In this document: positions 44,662 to 53,258 of the stretch, piece by piece
Layout: each line of letters starts with the position of its first letter
Position numbering within the stretch: position 1 is the stretch's first letter
Source of the DNA: JBALVT01 sp965262875
GTDB lineage: Bacteria > Pseudomonadota > Gammaproteobacteria > Pseudomonadales > Halieaceae
Direction: 5' to 3'
Length of the DNA stretch: 64,000 nt
NCBI GenBank assembly: GCA_965262875.1
Contig: OZ253569.1
Span: 558,001-622,000 of the forward strand
Notes under the pieces: model-generated
The model's database searches: none
Told to the model about the DNA's origin: nothing
Seen by the model: the letters and a program-made list of their open reading frames with translations, nothing else
Made by a program: the position numbers and the translations under genes

Positions 44662-45815
44662 GTGTAGGTCGTCGTAAATAGTGTACCATATAGTCTCTTC
44701 CCTATATAGAGAGCTTGTCGTGCGTGTTGCAGTAGAAATTGTTTTGTCTGATGACGAAGTTTTGGGTTTGAGTAAGTTATCTAAATCGCGTTCTGTCTCG
44801 GTCCGATTGGCGGAGCGTTCACGAATTGTTCTTCTGGCCGGCAAGGGCATGACCAATGAAGAGATCGGTTTTGAACTGGGCATTACGAGACAGAAAGCGG
44901 GCCGCTGGCGAGAACGCTATGCAGACAGTGGAGTCGAAGGCATCAGCCAGGATGCGTATCGGCCAGGGCGAAAACCGAAAATCAGTTCACGCAAGGTTGC
45001 ACAGGTGATCAGACTCACGACGCAAGAGACACCGGAAAACGCTACGCATTGGAGCCAGCGTCTCATGGCAGATAAGGCCGGCATTAGCATGTCCTCGGTG
45101 GGCAGGATATGGAAAAGCCACGGTTTGAAGCCACACCGAATAAATACATTCAAGGTATCGAACGATAAAGAGTTTGCCGAGAAGTTGGAGGCAATCGTCG
45201 GCCTTTACTTATCACCGCCAGAAAATGCCATTGTTTTCAGTTGTGATGAAAAGAGTCAGATACAAGCACTGGATAGAACGCAGCCGGGCTTGCCGATGAA
45301 AAAAGGCAGGGCGGCGACAATGACCCATGACTATAAACGTCATGGCACCACGACCTTGTTTGCGGCATTGAACATCTTGACAGGGGAAGTGTTAGGTACC
45401 TGCGCCGAACGGCATCGCCATCAAGAATGGTTGAAGTTTCTCCGCCAAATAAATAAGTCGACGCCCAAGGATAAAGAGATTCATATTATCTGTGACAACT
45501 ACGCCACACATAAGCACCCGAAGGTAAAAAGCTGGCTGAAATATCACCAGCGATTCCATGTGCACTTTACGCCAACCAGCGCATCGTGGTTAAACATGGT
45601 GGAGCGGTTTTTTCGGGAGCTAACTGAAAAGCAATTGAAACGAGGTGTCTTTAGCAGTGTGGAAGAACTTGAGCAAACAGTCATGGCGTTCATTGGGACT
45701 CATAATCAAGCGCCAGCGCCTTATATCTGGACCAAATCCGCGAGTGACATATTGGAGAAAGTGAAGCGTGGCAGAGAGAAACTTAATAAGTTACAAACTG
45801 TTTGACGACCTACAC
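44662..45815 (+). mobile_element. IS630-family element, copy 2
   Basis: 1154 bp. Ends GTGTAGGTCGTC (44662-44673) and complement (45804-45815), flanked by TA (44660-44661 and 45816-45817). Excision restores CTAG. Opposite in direction to copy 1 and nearly identical in sequence. Confidence 0.93.
44681..45805 (+). CDS. IS630-family transposase
   Basis: A 374-residue transposase nearly identical to that at 16568-17692 (FLRQIN and FIGTHN are the visible differences). Complete DDE signature (VFSCDEKSQI, IICDNYATH, SASWLNMVERFF). Inserted in the IS30 transposase gene. Frame intact. Confidence 0.93.
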   Translation: MYHIVSSLYRELVVRVAVEIVLSDDEVLGLSKLSKSRSVSVRLAERSRIVLLAGKGMTNEEIGFELGITRQKAGRWRERYADSGVEGISQDAYRPGRKPKISSRKVAQVIRLTTQETPENATHWSQRLMADKAGISMSSVGRIWKSHGLKPHRINTFKVSNDKEFAEKLEAIVGLYLSPPENAIVFSCDEKSQIQALDRTQPGLPMKKGRAATMTHDYKRHGTTTLFAALNILTGEVLGTCAERHRHQEWLKFLRQINKSTPKDKEIHIICDNYATHKHPKVKSWLKYHQRFHVHFTPTSASWLNMVERFFRELTEKQLKRGVFSSVEELEQTVMAFIGTHNQAPAPYIWTKSASDILEKVKRGREKLNKLQTV

Positions 45816-46730
45816 TAGATCCTTTCGGGGCGTATTGGCGGATCAGACCATTTGTATTCTCATTCAATCCCCGCTCCCATGAATGGTAAGGGTGCGCGAA
45901 GTAGCTTTCAGCCTGCAGCTGTTGGGCGATAACCTCGTGTAAGGCAAACTCCTTGCCGTTATCATAGGTCAGTGTTTCTACCGGGGCGGCTAAGGGGGAA
46001 AGCGCCCTAGGTATCGCTTCCTTGACGGCCTTCGCCGTTTTATTGGGGGCCAGGGCGATCACTGTGAAACGTGTCTTTCTCTCAACAGCCGTCATCAGTA
46101 CGGAGCCACCCAAGCGCCCAATGATAAGGTCCATTTCCCAATCACCAATACGCTTGCGCTCATCAACAATCGCTGGACGCTCGTCGATACTTACCCGGTT
46201 CTTTAGCTGCCCGCGCTTGTCTGGGCTCCCGTAACGCTTCTTACGTTTCTTTTGGCAGCGCAAGTGGGCATGGAGGTCGCCCCCGGCCTTCTTGTCGATC
46301 AGAATGTACTGATAAATCCATTCTGGACTAACAGATTGCAGGATTGATTTTGCTAGCCAACCGCTGATCTGCTCTGGACTCCATTCCTCCCTCAGTAGCG
46401 ATTCAACCCGCTGCCAGGTTATCTCTGTAATACGTGTATGGGTGTGGTGATGCTGCCGTTCAGTGGCAAAACGCTGGGCCTGCTGGGGCCTATAACCACG
46501 CAAGCCCGTATTGCGACCAAGCTCTCTGCTAATTGTCCCAGGGCTTCGTCTAAGCTCTCTGGCTATGGCTTTTTGTGTAAAACCAGCTTTTAAAAATGCT
46601 TCAATCTGGTATCGTTCGTATTCGGTCAACTGTGTATAGTTCATGTGTAATTTCCTTGGTCGAGAAAATGGCACTGGATTGTACCAGTTGGCCACCTGCT
46701 CTAGAAATTGCACTTATGACTTGAATCTAA

Positions 46731-46892
46731 GCCCAGTTTCCCGCGCAAGCTTTGGGGTTTGCCGAAGAGGAAATGAAAAAGTTGGCACCCCATGTGGATT
46801 CGAATACTTGCGTCACTCAATGGCGAGGGGAAACCTGTGATTACGGGATGGCTATGGATGGACTGTTGCGGCGTGATCGAGGGTGTTGCTGA
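46731..46892 (+). pseudogene. 3' remnant of the HNH endonuclease gene
   Basis: Just after the IS30 end the frame reads AQFPAQALGFAEEEMKKLA, then WRGETCDYGMAMDGLLRRDR and stops at 46892. DYGMA-DGLL is typical of the C-terminus of DUF222-HNH proteins. It fits the cut upstream part ending FFPRR, allowing for a few bases lost or duplicated at the junction. Confidence 0.65.
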
Positions 46893-47052
46893 GTTGATTT
46901 AGCTTGCACTTCAACACAGTAGCTCGACAACTCAACGAACGACCGAGAAAAACGCTGCGCTTTAAAACGCCAGCTGACCGATTTAACCAATGTGTGGCGT
47001 CGACCGCTTGAATCCACACCTAAAAGCAGACATCCCTTAGGTGTGAGCCGTA

Positions 47053-47101
47053 GGGCCCAGAAGGACTTGGACCTTCGACCTGCTGATTATGAGTAGCAGG
47101 G
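47053..47101 (-). repeat. tRNA-Met(CAT)-like 3' half, degenerate
   Basis: On the minus strand: anticodon loop CTCATAA with a damaged stem, T-arm GTCGAAGGTCCAAGTCCTTC and acceptor end GGGCCC. No 5' half is present. Same orientation as the fragment at 48213. Not a functional tRNA. Confidence 0.55.
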
Positions 47102-47141
47102 AGGAGATGGAAGCCGGGCAGTAACTGGAAGATAGTTTACG

Positions 47142-47953
47142 TTATGGCTCCAGGTAGCCAAACTCGTTGATTACGGGAATGGTTAGAACAGCGTATGTTT
47201 CGGCGATTCCGGCGGCACGATGAATGAGGTTCTCCTCGCGCACCTCATCGATTCTATTTAACCCATCCCTTCCGGCCATATTGGGTAACAGATTAATACG
47301 GAGTGCGTCCCAGACTTGCCCATTGCCTCTCAGCTCATGCTGCGGGGTGAGGTATAAACCAGGTCGGACTCCCTGTGTGAACGCAAGCTGAAACCGGGGT
47401 TGATGTGGCTGGTGGCGTCTCTGAAATCTTGCCGTAAAGTCATGGCTATGAATTTCGCGTAACTGGGATACTGTACAATCTCGACGTGATCCCATTCCGC
47501 CATATCCTCGTCAATGAGGTTTTGTGCAACGTCAGCGACGCATACGGGACGTGCGCCAATTTCGCTAAGGATGGGAGAAACCAGTGATCTATACATTGCG
47601 TCAGCCTCCTTCCCGGTCATATTTGTCTGACGGCCGTCTGCGTACTCCGCGTTGTCACTGTAGACGATGAGATTAATCATGTAGAAGGGGCCGTCTCCAT
47701 CCGCTGAGATGGGCTCAAAGACGGCAGTTGTAGGTACTGTCGGGATATCGGAAAAGTTGTCATCCCAAAACGTCACCCGGTCTTCCGGAGCATCCAGTCG
47801 ACAGTTGATGCCCTCCGACAAATGCCCACAGGGACCCTCCCAGCTTACAAATTGCCAACCGGGGCGGGGAATGGCTGTGTAGTTCACGAAGTAATCGCCC
47901 GTGACGTCGTTATCAGTACAGGCGATATCACCGGCCTGGAATTGCTGCAGCAT
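47142..47953 (-). pseudogene. DUF1330-like protein with bacterial-repeat segment, frameshifted
   Basis: The first frame (47953-47330; open to about 48015 upstream) has an N-terminal piece like the InlB/bacterial repeat (AIPRPGWQFVSWEGPCGH) followed by a DUF1330-type domain (GPFYMINLIVYSDNAEYADG, EIGARPVCVADVAQN, WDHVEIVQYPSYAKFIAM). It ends at 47330. A second frame (to 47142) reads VWDALRINLLPNMAGRDGL and IAETYAVLTIPVINEFGYLEP, plausibly a shifted continuation. No proper start with signal peptide is found, so the 5' end is also missing. Confidence 0.5.
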
Positions 47954-48212
47954 ACAACCCGGGGCAGTGCCATTGAGATCAAAAATGTCTCCCTCCCCGT
48001 CAATGGCCAGTATTATCTAGATTCTAGCGGTTGGGAAGAACTTACTTGTTCAGTGGTACCAAAGAGACCGCCAACGGTTCGCCACGTGTTCAGCCTTTAC
48101 TCCGAGGCTGTGATATAAAATTGAAGATGTTAGCGCCATAATCGATCAACTTGAAACCCAGAATAGCCGGCAGCTCTCACCACCTCTAAGTTATTAATAT
48201 TTAGAAGGAAAG

Positions 48213-48260
48213 TGGTGGGCCCAGAAAGGCTTGAGCCTTCGGCCTGCCGATTATGAGTTG
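48213..48260 (-). repeat. tRNA-Met(CAT)-like 3' half with CCA
   Basis: On the minus strand: CTCATAATCGG, T-arm with GAAGGCTCAAGCCTTT, acceptor GGGCCCACCA. The 5' half is missing. Together with the fragment at 47053 it gives two direct copies about 1.16 kb apart, as left by integrative elements that use a tRNA gene end. Confidence 0.6.
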
Positions 48261-48495
48261 AGTGGTCTTTCTTGCGATCCAGGGAGGGGCGGCAGGTGTC
48301 ATACGAAGGCCGCTTTGTGGTGACAACGAACATCACCGGTATGTTTGCTTTGTCCGAGGTGTGGACAGCGTGACAATAGAACTACTCCTCGCTCGCAACG
48401 GTATCCTCAGAGGGAATGCGTACATTGCGCGATGGTACGATAGTGGAGATCGCATGTTTGAAAACGACTTGTGTGCCAACATTTTTTAACATAAC

Positions 48496-49460
48496 GAGAC
48501 CTCAGCATAACTCAACAATGCAGACAAATTCCCGGTATAATTTCGTAGGCAAAAATCCTTCGCAACACAGCCCCGATTATTCGTTTCAAACGCTACTTTG
48601 AATCATCCCGTCCTTCACAGTCTTGATGATACCGGGGCGTTACTACAATGGTCAGAGATAGAGAAACTACTCGCCACTCTTTATGCCTCAAAAACAGGCC
48701 GTCCAGGCTATCCATTGCCGACCTTGTTCAGGAGCTTGTTGCCCGGTGCAGGGTATCGGCTTTCAGACGTACAGTTAGCTCAAAGTCTGACTCGAGATCT
48801 GCTGTTTCGAAAATTCTGTCATCTTGAGTTAGATAGAGAAGTTCCTGAGGCATCCACCTTGGGGAGATTTCGAACCCGACTGGTCGAGCAGGGATTGTGG
48901 GATCAACGACTGGCTGAAATTAACCGTCAAAGCGTGACGCCGGGTAATGTGCACGACTCTCGGGAGCGCGATACCTTGTTACCGGGTGATGAGACGGCAC
49001 TGTACGCGGATGCCGCTTACAGCTCTCAACAGACCCGCGATAAGTTGGCGCAGCTGGGCATTGATGATCAGGTTCAACGCAAAGGCTACCGGGGCCATCC
49101 CTTGCCGGATGCAGATCAATGTCGTAACAAAGCAATAGCCGTTACGCGAGCCGGTGGTGAGCGACCTTTTGCAACCTGCAAGAGACACTACAATCTTTCC
49201 GGAACACGCTTCACGGGGCTTGCCAAAAACACGACGTTTTATGGCTTGGCAGCCATGGCTGCGAATATCCGGAAAGGAGCCAGTTTTTTAACGCGTTACG
49301 GGTTATGCAGGATAGTTGCGCCAAAAATCAGGCAAAGGAGCCTGAACCCTGGATAAGTTGAAGCAAACCAGCGAAAAGCTTACTTCGATACTGCTTTGAG
49401 GTGATTAAAAATATTGCGATTCAAAATATTCGAAAAATTACGGGGTTATACTGAGGTCTC
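48496..49460 (+). mobile_element. IS5-type element, internally deleted, inside hfq
   Basis: Ends GAGACCTCAGCATAAC (from 48496) and, on the complement, GAGACCTCAGTATAAC (to 49460). Flanked by ATAAC direct repeats (48491-48495 and 49461-49465). The transposase lacks its middle, so it probably moved with help from another copy or decayed later. Confidence 0.85.
48598..49356 (+). pseudogene. IS5-type transposase with central deletion
   Basis: A 252-residue product. The N-terminal part (LYASKTGRPGYPLPTLFRSL, YRLSDVQLAQSLTRDLLFRK, STLGRFRTRLVEQGLWDQRL) and the C-terminal part (LTPG-type NVHDSRERDTLLP, ALYADAAYSSQQTRDKL, RAGGERPFATCKRHYNLSGTR) are IS5-like. Between residues about 103 and 110 the segment with the first catalytic Asp is missing, compared with a usual 320 or more residues. 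The second Asp (YADAAY) and the Glu (GGERPF) are present. Confidence 0.75.
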
Positions 49461-49594
49461 ATAACAACAAACTGGTCAAAACTTACAATCGTGCCTTGCA
49501 ATTTAATGCCGTTGACCAGGAAAATTGAGACCGGTATTCGCTCTTTACGCAGTGCGTTTAGGAAAGGGTCTTGTATTGCCTGTTTCTTATCCAT

Positions 49595-49908
49595 TGAGAG
49601 TTCCTTACTGCCGTTATCATATAAACATAGGCTATTTGTTCGAAACAACCAAGAGACCGTTACGTCCTATCTTGAGACATTGGGGCTATACTGTGCCGGG
49701 AGGCCGTTCCTGGCACATAAGAGACAGGTTTTAGTCGGAAATCCAAAGGTAGTTAATGTCTCTAGAGTGGTGAAAGCGGACTTCTGGGCTGCTCTTGGTC
49801 TAGCAATGTCTGTCAGCTCAGATGAGAGTGACTACAGTTGATTTAAAGTCGACTTTTGTAAGATTGGGTTATCGAAAGAACTGATCGCGCTGTCATCCGT
49901 TTTCGACG
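49595..49908. other. Intergenic region between hfq and the DUF1289 gene
   Basis: Short open frames are present but none is convincing. It should contain the hfq promoter on the minus strand. No terminator with T-run is recognised. Confidence 0.4.
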
Positions 49909-50382
49909 TCATAATTCGTTCTGACCCAGAAACAGATCCGGGGTCAACATATAGCGGTCGTAATGAGCCTGAGACAAAGTAAAGAATTCCTGATCTATCA
50001 ACTCTTTTAAATCTACCAGCGGCATGTCCCGATAGCGAATGTCCAACTCAAACCCGTATTCGGCGGGTTGTTGGATTTGGCTTGCACCGGCCTTAATCAA
50101 ACTATAAGCCCAACAGTACTCATCGTGGTTTTTGGTAAAACTAATTTGCTGTACCCCGAGCTGCCATTCTAAAAGTTTCACATCTATCACTCGAAGCTTG
50201 TTACTGACACACTGTGACAAAAACTGTGACAATCGCGAATCGACAACACGCTTTTGATCTGCGGTGTAGCCGTTCCAATTGATCACCTCATGGGCGAATC
50301 GCTTACAGCCACGGCACACCGAATCGCCAATTCCGGTGGAACAAACGCCGATACAGGGAGTTTTTACGGGCGGCAGAAGCAT
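49909..50382 (-). CDS. DUF1289 domain protein
   Basis: About 157 residues from an ATG at 50382 (MLLPPVKTPCIGVCS); an earlier ATG at 50439 is less likely. The DUF1289 motif is PCIGVCSTGIGDSVCRGCKR with four Cys, followed by EVINWNGYTADQKRVVDSRL. The C-terminal 100 residues (LLEWQLGVQQISF, YGFELDIRYRDMP) are less conserved. Function unknown; the Cys set suggests Fe-S or zinc binding. Divergent from acnB. Confidence 0.82.
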   Translation of the reverse strand: MLLPPVKTPCIGVCSTGIGDSVCRGCKRFAHEVINWNGYTADQKRVVDSRLSQFLSQCVSNKLRVIDVKLLEWQLGVQQISFTKNHDEYCWAYSLIKAGASQIQQPAEYGFELDIRYRDMPLVDLKELIDQEFFTLSQAHYDRYMLTPDLFLGQNEL

Positions 50383-50577
50383 GCTGACCTGGAATTTCCA
50401 AATGGGATTTAACAGCGGCGAGTTTACGATATCACCCAAGTGAATGCACGGTATAAGCGTTTGATTTATTTATCTTAATGCCCGTGTAGGCTATACTTCA
50501 CACCCGATTTCCACTCCACCACGATCACCACTTTCCACAGTGTCTAGGGTGATTCAGCCAACATAAGGAGCTAAAAC

Positions 50578-53193
50578 GTGCTTGAAGCATATCGCGAACA
50601 CGTGGCCGAACGCGCCGGCCAGAATATCCCCGCCAAACCCCTCAGTGCAGAGCAAGTCGCCGGGCTTGTAGAACTACTTAAAACCCCTCCTGCGGGTAAA
50701 GAGGCATTCCTGCTCGAACTGATTACAGATCGTGTACCGCCAGGAGTGGATGAAGCAGCTTACGTCAAAGCAGGCTTTCTCTCTGCCATTGTTAATGGGG
50801 AAGCGAACAGCCCTATCATTGATAGGAACCTTGCAATAGAGCTTCTGGGCAACATGCACGGTGGCTACAACATCGAGACCCTGGTTAATTCTCTCTCAGA
50901 TGATGCACTTGCGCCTCTGGCGGCAAAAGAGCTGAAACACACCCTGCTGATGTTTGATGCCTTCCACGATGTGGAAAACCTGGCCAGTGCCGGCAACGAG
51001 CACGCCAAATCGGTAATGCAGTCCTGGGCGGATGCGGAGTGGTTTACCTCTCGCGACGAAGTGGCTGAATCTATCAAGGTCGCCGTTTTCAAGGTAACAG
51101 GCGAAACCAATACCGATGACCTGTCCCCTGCTCCAGATGCCTGGTCGCGGCCAGACATCCCGCTTCACGCCCTAGCCATGTACAAAATGACCCGAGATGG
51201 TCTAGAGCCAGCAGAACACGGCGTTAGAGGGCCTATGGACAAGGTTGCAGAAATTCAAGCGATGGGTCATCCCGTTGCCTTTGTTGGCGATGTCGTCGGC
51301 ACCGGTTCTTCCAGAAAATCTGCGGCTAACTCTGTGCTGTGGTTTTTTGGTGACGACATTTCCGGCGTTCCCAATAAGAAAGGCGGCGGCATCTGCATCG
51401 GCGATAAAGTTGCTCCGATCTTTTACAACACCATGGAAGATGCTGGCGCGCTGGTTTTTGAAGCCCCTGTTGACAAGCTAGGCATGGGCGATGTGATAGA
51501 GATTCGTCCCTACGACGGCAAGATCCTGTCGGAATCTGGGGACGTGCTGTCTGAGTTTGAATTGAAGTCAGATGTACTGCTGGACGAAGTACGCGCAGAC
51601 GGCCGCATCAACCTCATTATTGGTAGAGGACTTACCGTAAGAGCGCGCGAAGCTCTTGGCCTTGAAACCTCGGAACTGTTCCGCACCCCTGATTCTCCAG
51701 TGGATACGGGCAAAGGCTATACCCTGGGGCAAAAAATGGTTGGGCGCGCCTGTGGCGTTGAGGGCGTACGCCCTGGCACTTACTGCGAGCCGCGCATGAC
51801 CACTGTGGGATCGCAAGACACCACTGGCCCCATGACTCGCGACGAGCTTAAAGATCTCGCATGTCTGGGTTTTTCTGCCGACCTGACCATGCAATCCTTC
51901 TGTCACACAGCGGCCTACCCCAAGCCCATTGATATCGACACGCAGCACGACCTGCCCGATTTCATCATGACCCGTGGTGGCGTTTCACTGCGCCCCGGTG
52001 ATGGCATTATTCACTCGTGGTTGAACCGCATGCTGTTACCAGACACCGTGGGAACCGGTGGCGACTCACACACTCGTTTCCCGCTGGGCATTTCCTTCCC
52101 GGCAGGTTCCGGGCTTGTGGCCTTTGCCGCAGCGACCGGTGTTATGCCTCTGGACATGCCTGAATCGGTTTTGGTTCGATTCAAAGGCGAAATGCAACCG
52201 GGTATCACCCTGCGTGATCTGGTTCATGCTATTCCCTACTACGGCATCAAAGAGGGTTTGTTGACCGTCGAGAAAAAGGGCAAGAAGAATATATTCTCTG
52301 GTCGCATTCTTGAAATTGAGGGCCTGGGAGATCTCACCGCCGAGCAGGCATTTGAATTATCTGATGCCTCAGCTGAACGATCAGCGGCAGGTTGTACCAT
52401 TGCCTTGAACGAAAGCTCTGTTGTGGAATACCTCAACTCAAACGTTGTTCTGTTGCGCTCCATGATTGCAGATGGTTACGGAGACGCACGCACCATCGAA
52501 CGTCGCGCCAAGAAAATGGAAGAATGGCTGGCCAACCCCAGCTTGATGAAAGCCGATGCGGATGCGGAATACGCGGCCATCATTGAAATTGATCTGGCCG
52601 AAGTCACAGAGCCCATCGTATGCTGCCCCAATGATCCGGATGATGCTCGTTTGTTGTCTGCGGTGGCCGGCGATAAAGTCGACGAGGTGTTCATCGGTAG
52701 CTGCATGACCAACATCGGTCACTTCAGGGCCGCAGGCAAACTACTCGAACAACATAAGGGCACAATTTCTACACGCTTGTGGATTGTACCTCCCACCAAG
52801 ATGGACGAACATCAGCTGATGGAAGAAGGCTACTACAACATCTTTGGAGCTTCTGGAGCCCGGACTGAAATGCCAGGCTGTTCACTGTGCATGGGTAACC
52901 AGGCGCGTGTGGCGGCAAACTCAACCGTGTTGTCCACCTCCACCCGTAACTTCCCCAATCGTTTGGGCGATGGCGCCAACGTCTACCTGACTTCGGCAGA
53001 GCTCGCCGCTGTTGGAGCGATTCTGGGTAGATTGCCGACCCCAGAAGAGTACATGGAATATGCGAAAAACCTAGACTCCATGTCAGAGGAAATATATCGC
53101 TACCTGAATTTTGATCAGATCGCGTCGTTCCAGAAAAACGCGGAAGAAGGTAAAAGAATAGCGGCAATAGAAATACAGGAAGTTCGCATGTAA
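50578..53193 (+). CDS. acnB: Aconitate hydratase B
   Basis: An 871-residue bifunctional aconitate hydratase/2-methylisocitrate dehydratase of the TCA cycle; length matches AcnB (about 865). Starts at GTG 50578 after AAGGAG. N-terminal HEAT-like domain (MLEAYREHVAERA), swivelling domain (GDVVGTGSSRKSAANSVLWF) and catalytic domains with cluster Cys in FIGSCMTNIGHFRAAGKLL and PGCSLCMGNQARV, plus GTGGDSHTRFPLGISFPAGS. Frame intact. Monocistronic, with a strong terminator 30 bp after. Confidence 0.97.
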   Translation: MLEAYREHVAERAGQNIPAKPLSAEQVAGLVELLKTPPAGKEAFLLELITDRVPPGVDEAAYVKAGFLSAIVNGEANSPIIDRNLAIELLGNMHGGYNIETLVNSLSDDALAPLAAKELKHTLLMFDAFHDVENLASAGNEHAKSVMQSWADAEWFTSRDEVAESIKVAVFKVTGETNTDDLSPAPDAWSRPDIPLHALAMYKMTRDGLEPAEHGVRGPMDKVAEIQAMGHPVAFVGDVVGTGSSRKSAANSVLWFFGDDISGVPNKKGGGICIGDKVAPIFYNTMEDAGALVFEAPVDKLGMGDVIEIRPYDGKILSESGDVLSEFELKSDVLLDEVRADGRINLIIGRGLTVRAREALGLETSELFRTPDSPVDTGKGYTLGQKMVGRACGVEGVRPGTYCEPRMTTVGSQDTTGPMTRDELKDLACLGFSADLTMQSFCHTAAYPKPIDIDTQHDLPDFIMTRGGVSLRPGDGIIHSWLNRMLLPDTVGTGGDSHTRFPLGISFPAGSGLVAFAAATGVMPLDMPESVLVRFKGEMQPGITLRDLVHAIPYYGIKEGLLTVEKKGKKNIFSGRILEIEGLGDLTAEQAFELSDASAERSAAGCTIALNESSVVEYLNSNVVLLRSMIADGYGDARTIERRAKKMEEWLANPSLMKADADAEYAAIIEIDLAEVTEPIVCCPNDPDDARLLSAVAGDKVDEVFIGSCMTNIGHFRAAGKLLEQHKGTISTRLWIVPPTKMDEHQLMEEGYYNIFGASGARTEMPGCSLCMGNQARVAANSTVLSTSTRNFPNRLGDGANVYLTSAELAAVGAILGRLPTPEEYMEYAKNLDSMSEEIYRYLNFDQIASFQKNAEEGKRIAAIEIQEVRM

Positions 53194-53222
53194 CTTCCAA
53201 TATATTTTCTATCAGAAAAACT

Positions 53223-53246
53223 AACCCCGCATTTGCGGGGTTTTTT
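53223..53246. terminator. Bidirectional Rho-independent terminator after acnB
   Basis: AACCCCGC-ATTT-GCGGGGTT followed by TTTTTT. It sits between convergent acnB and the transglutaminase gene; the minus-strand side has fewer T's, so the plus strand is favoured. Confidence 0.9.
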
Positions 53247-53258
53247 ATGTCTGCCATT

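Larger units (their letters stand above)
44523..46644 (-). pseudogene. IS30-family transposase, interrupted
   Basis: Starts at ATG 46644 (MNYTQLTEYERYQIEAFLKA) with the HTH FTQKAIARELRRSPGTISRE and the catalytic core IGDWEMDLIIGR (Asp), LTYDNGKEF (Asp) and HSWERGLNENTNGLIRQY (Glu). It is cut at 45816 by IS630. Excising the IS630 (one TA copy) joins KGS directly to SFDDMTPECVQRIFDKLNNR and NPPIALAT, stop at 44523. So the transposase was intact until that insertion. Confidence 0.88.
44521..46726 (-). mobile_element. IS30-family element interrupted by IS630
   Basis: Ends: ATTCAAGTCGCTAGTGCAAT at 44521-44540 and, on the minus strand from 46726, ATTCAAGTCATAAGTGCAAT. The interior is split by IS630 copy 2 at 44662-45815. 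No clear target duplication beside it; HNH gene sequence lies on both sides. Confidence 0.85.
48382..49594 (-). pseudogene. hfq: hfq gene split by an IS5-type element
   Basis: From ATG 49594 (AAGGAA upstream): MDKKQAIQDPFLNALRKERI, then PVSIFLVNGIKLQG and SFDQFVV, the Sm1 part of Hfq. At 49461 an IS begins. On the other side the frame continues MLKNVGTQVVFKHAISTIVP (Sm2; FKHAIST for the usual YKHAIST) and ends VASEE with a stop at 48382. Removing the IS and one copy of the 5-bp duplication ATAAC restores an 80-residue Hfq exactly in frame. It is not next to miaA or hflX, so it may be a second hfq. Confidence 0.9.

Noticed and set aside
44917..45153. Antisense frames in both IS630 copies (78 and 74 residues)
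   Set aside because: They are identical in both copies because they are shadows of the transposase gene.
47053..48260. Complete tRNA-Met genes
   Set aside because: Only the 3' halves are present; no 5' acceptor or D-arm can be found.
48262..48489. Plus-strand frame of 75 residues
   Set aside because: It is antisense to the 3' part of hfq, which reads perfectly on the other strand.
49491..49841. Plus-strand frames of 69 and 116 residues
   Set aside because: Partly antisense to the hfq 5' part and promoter; no motif seen.
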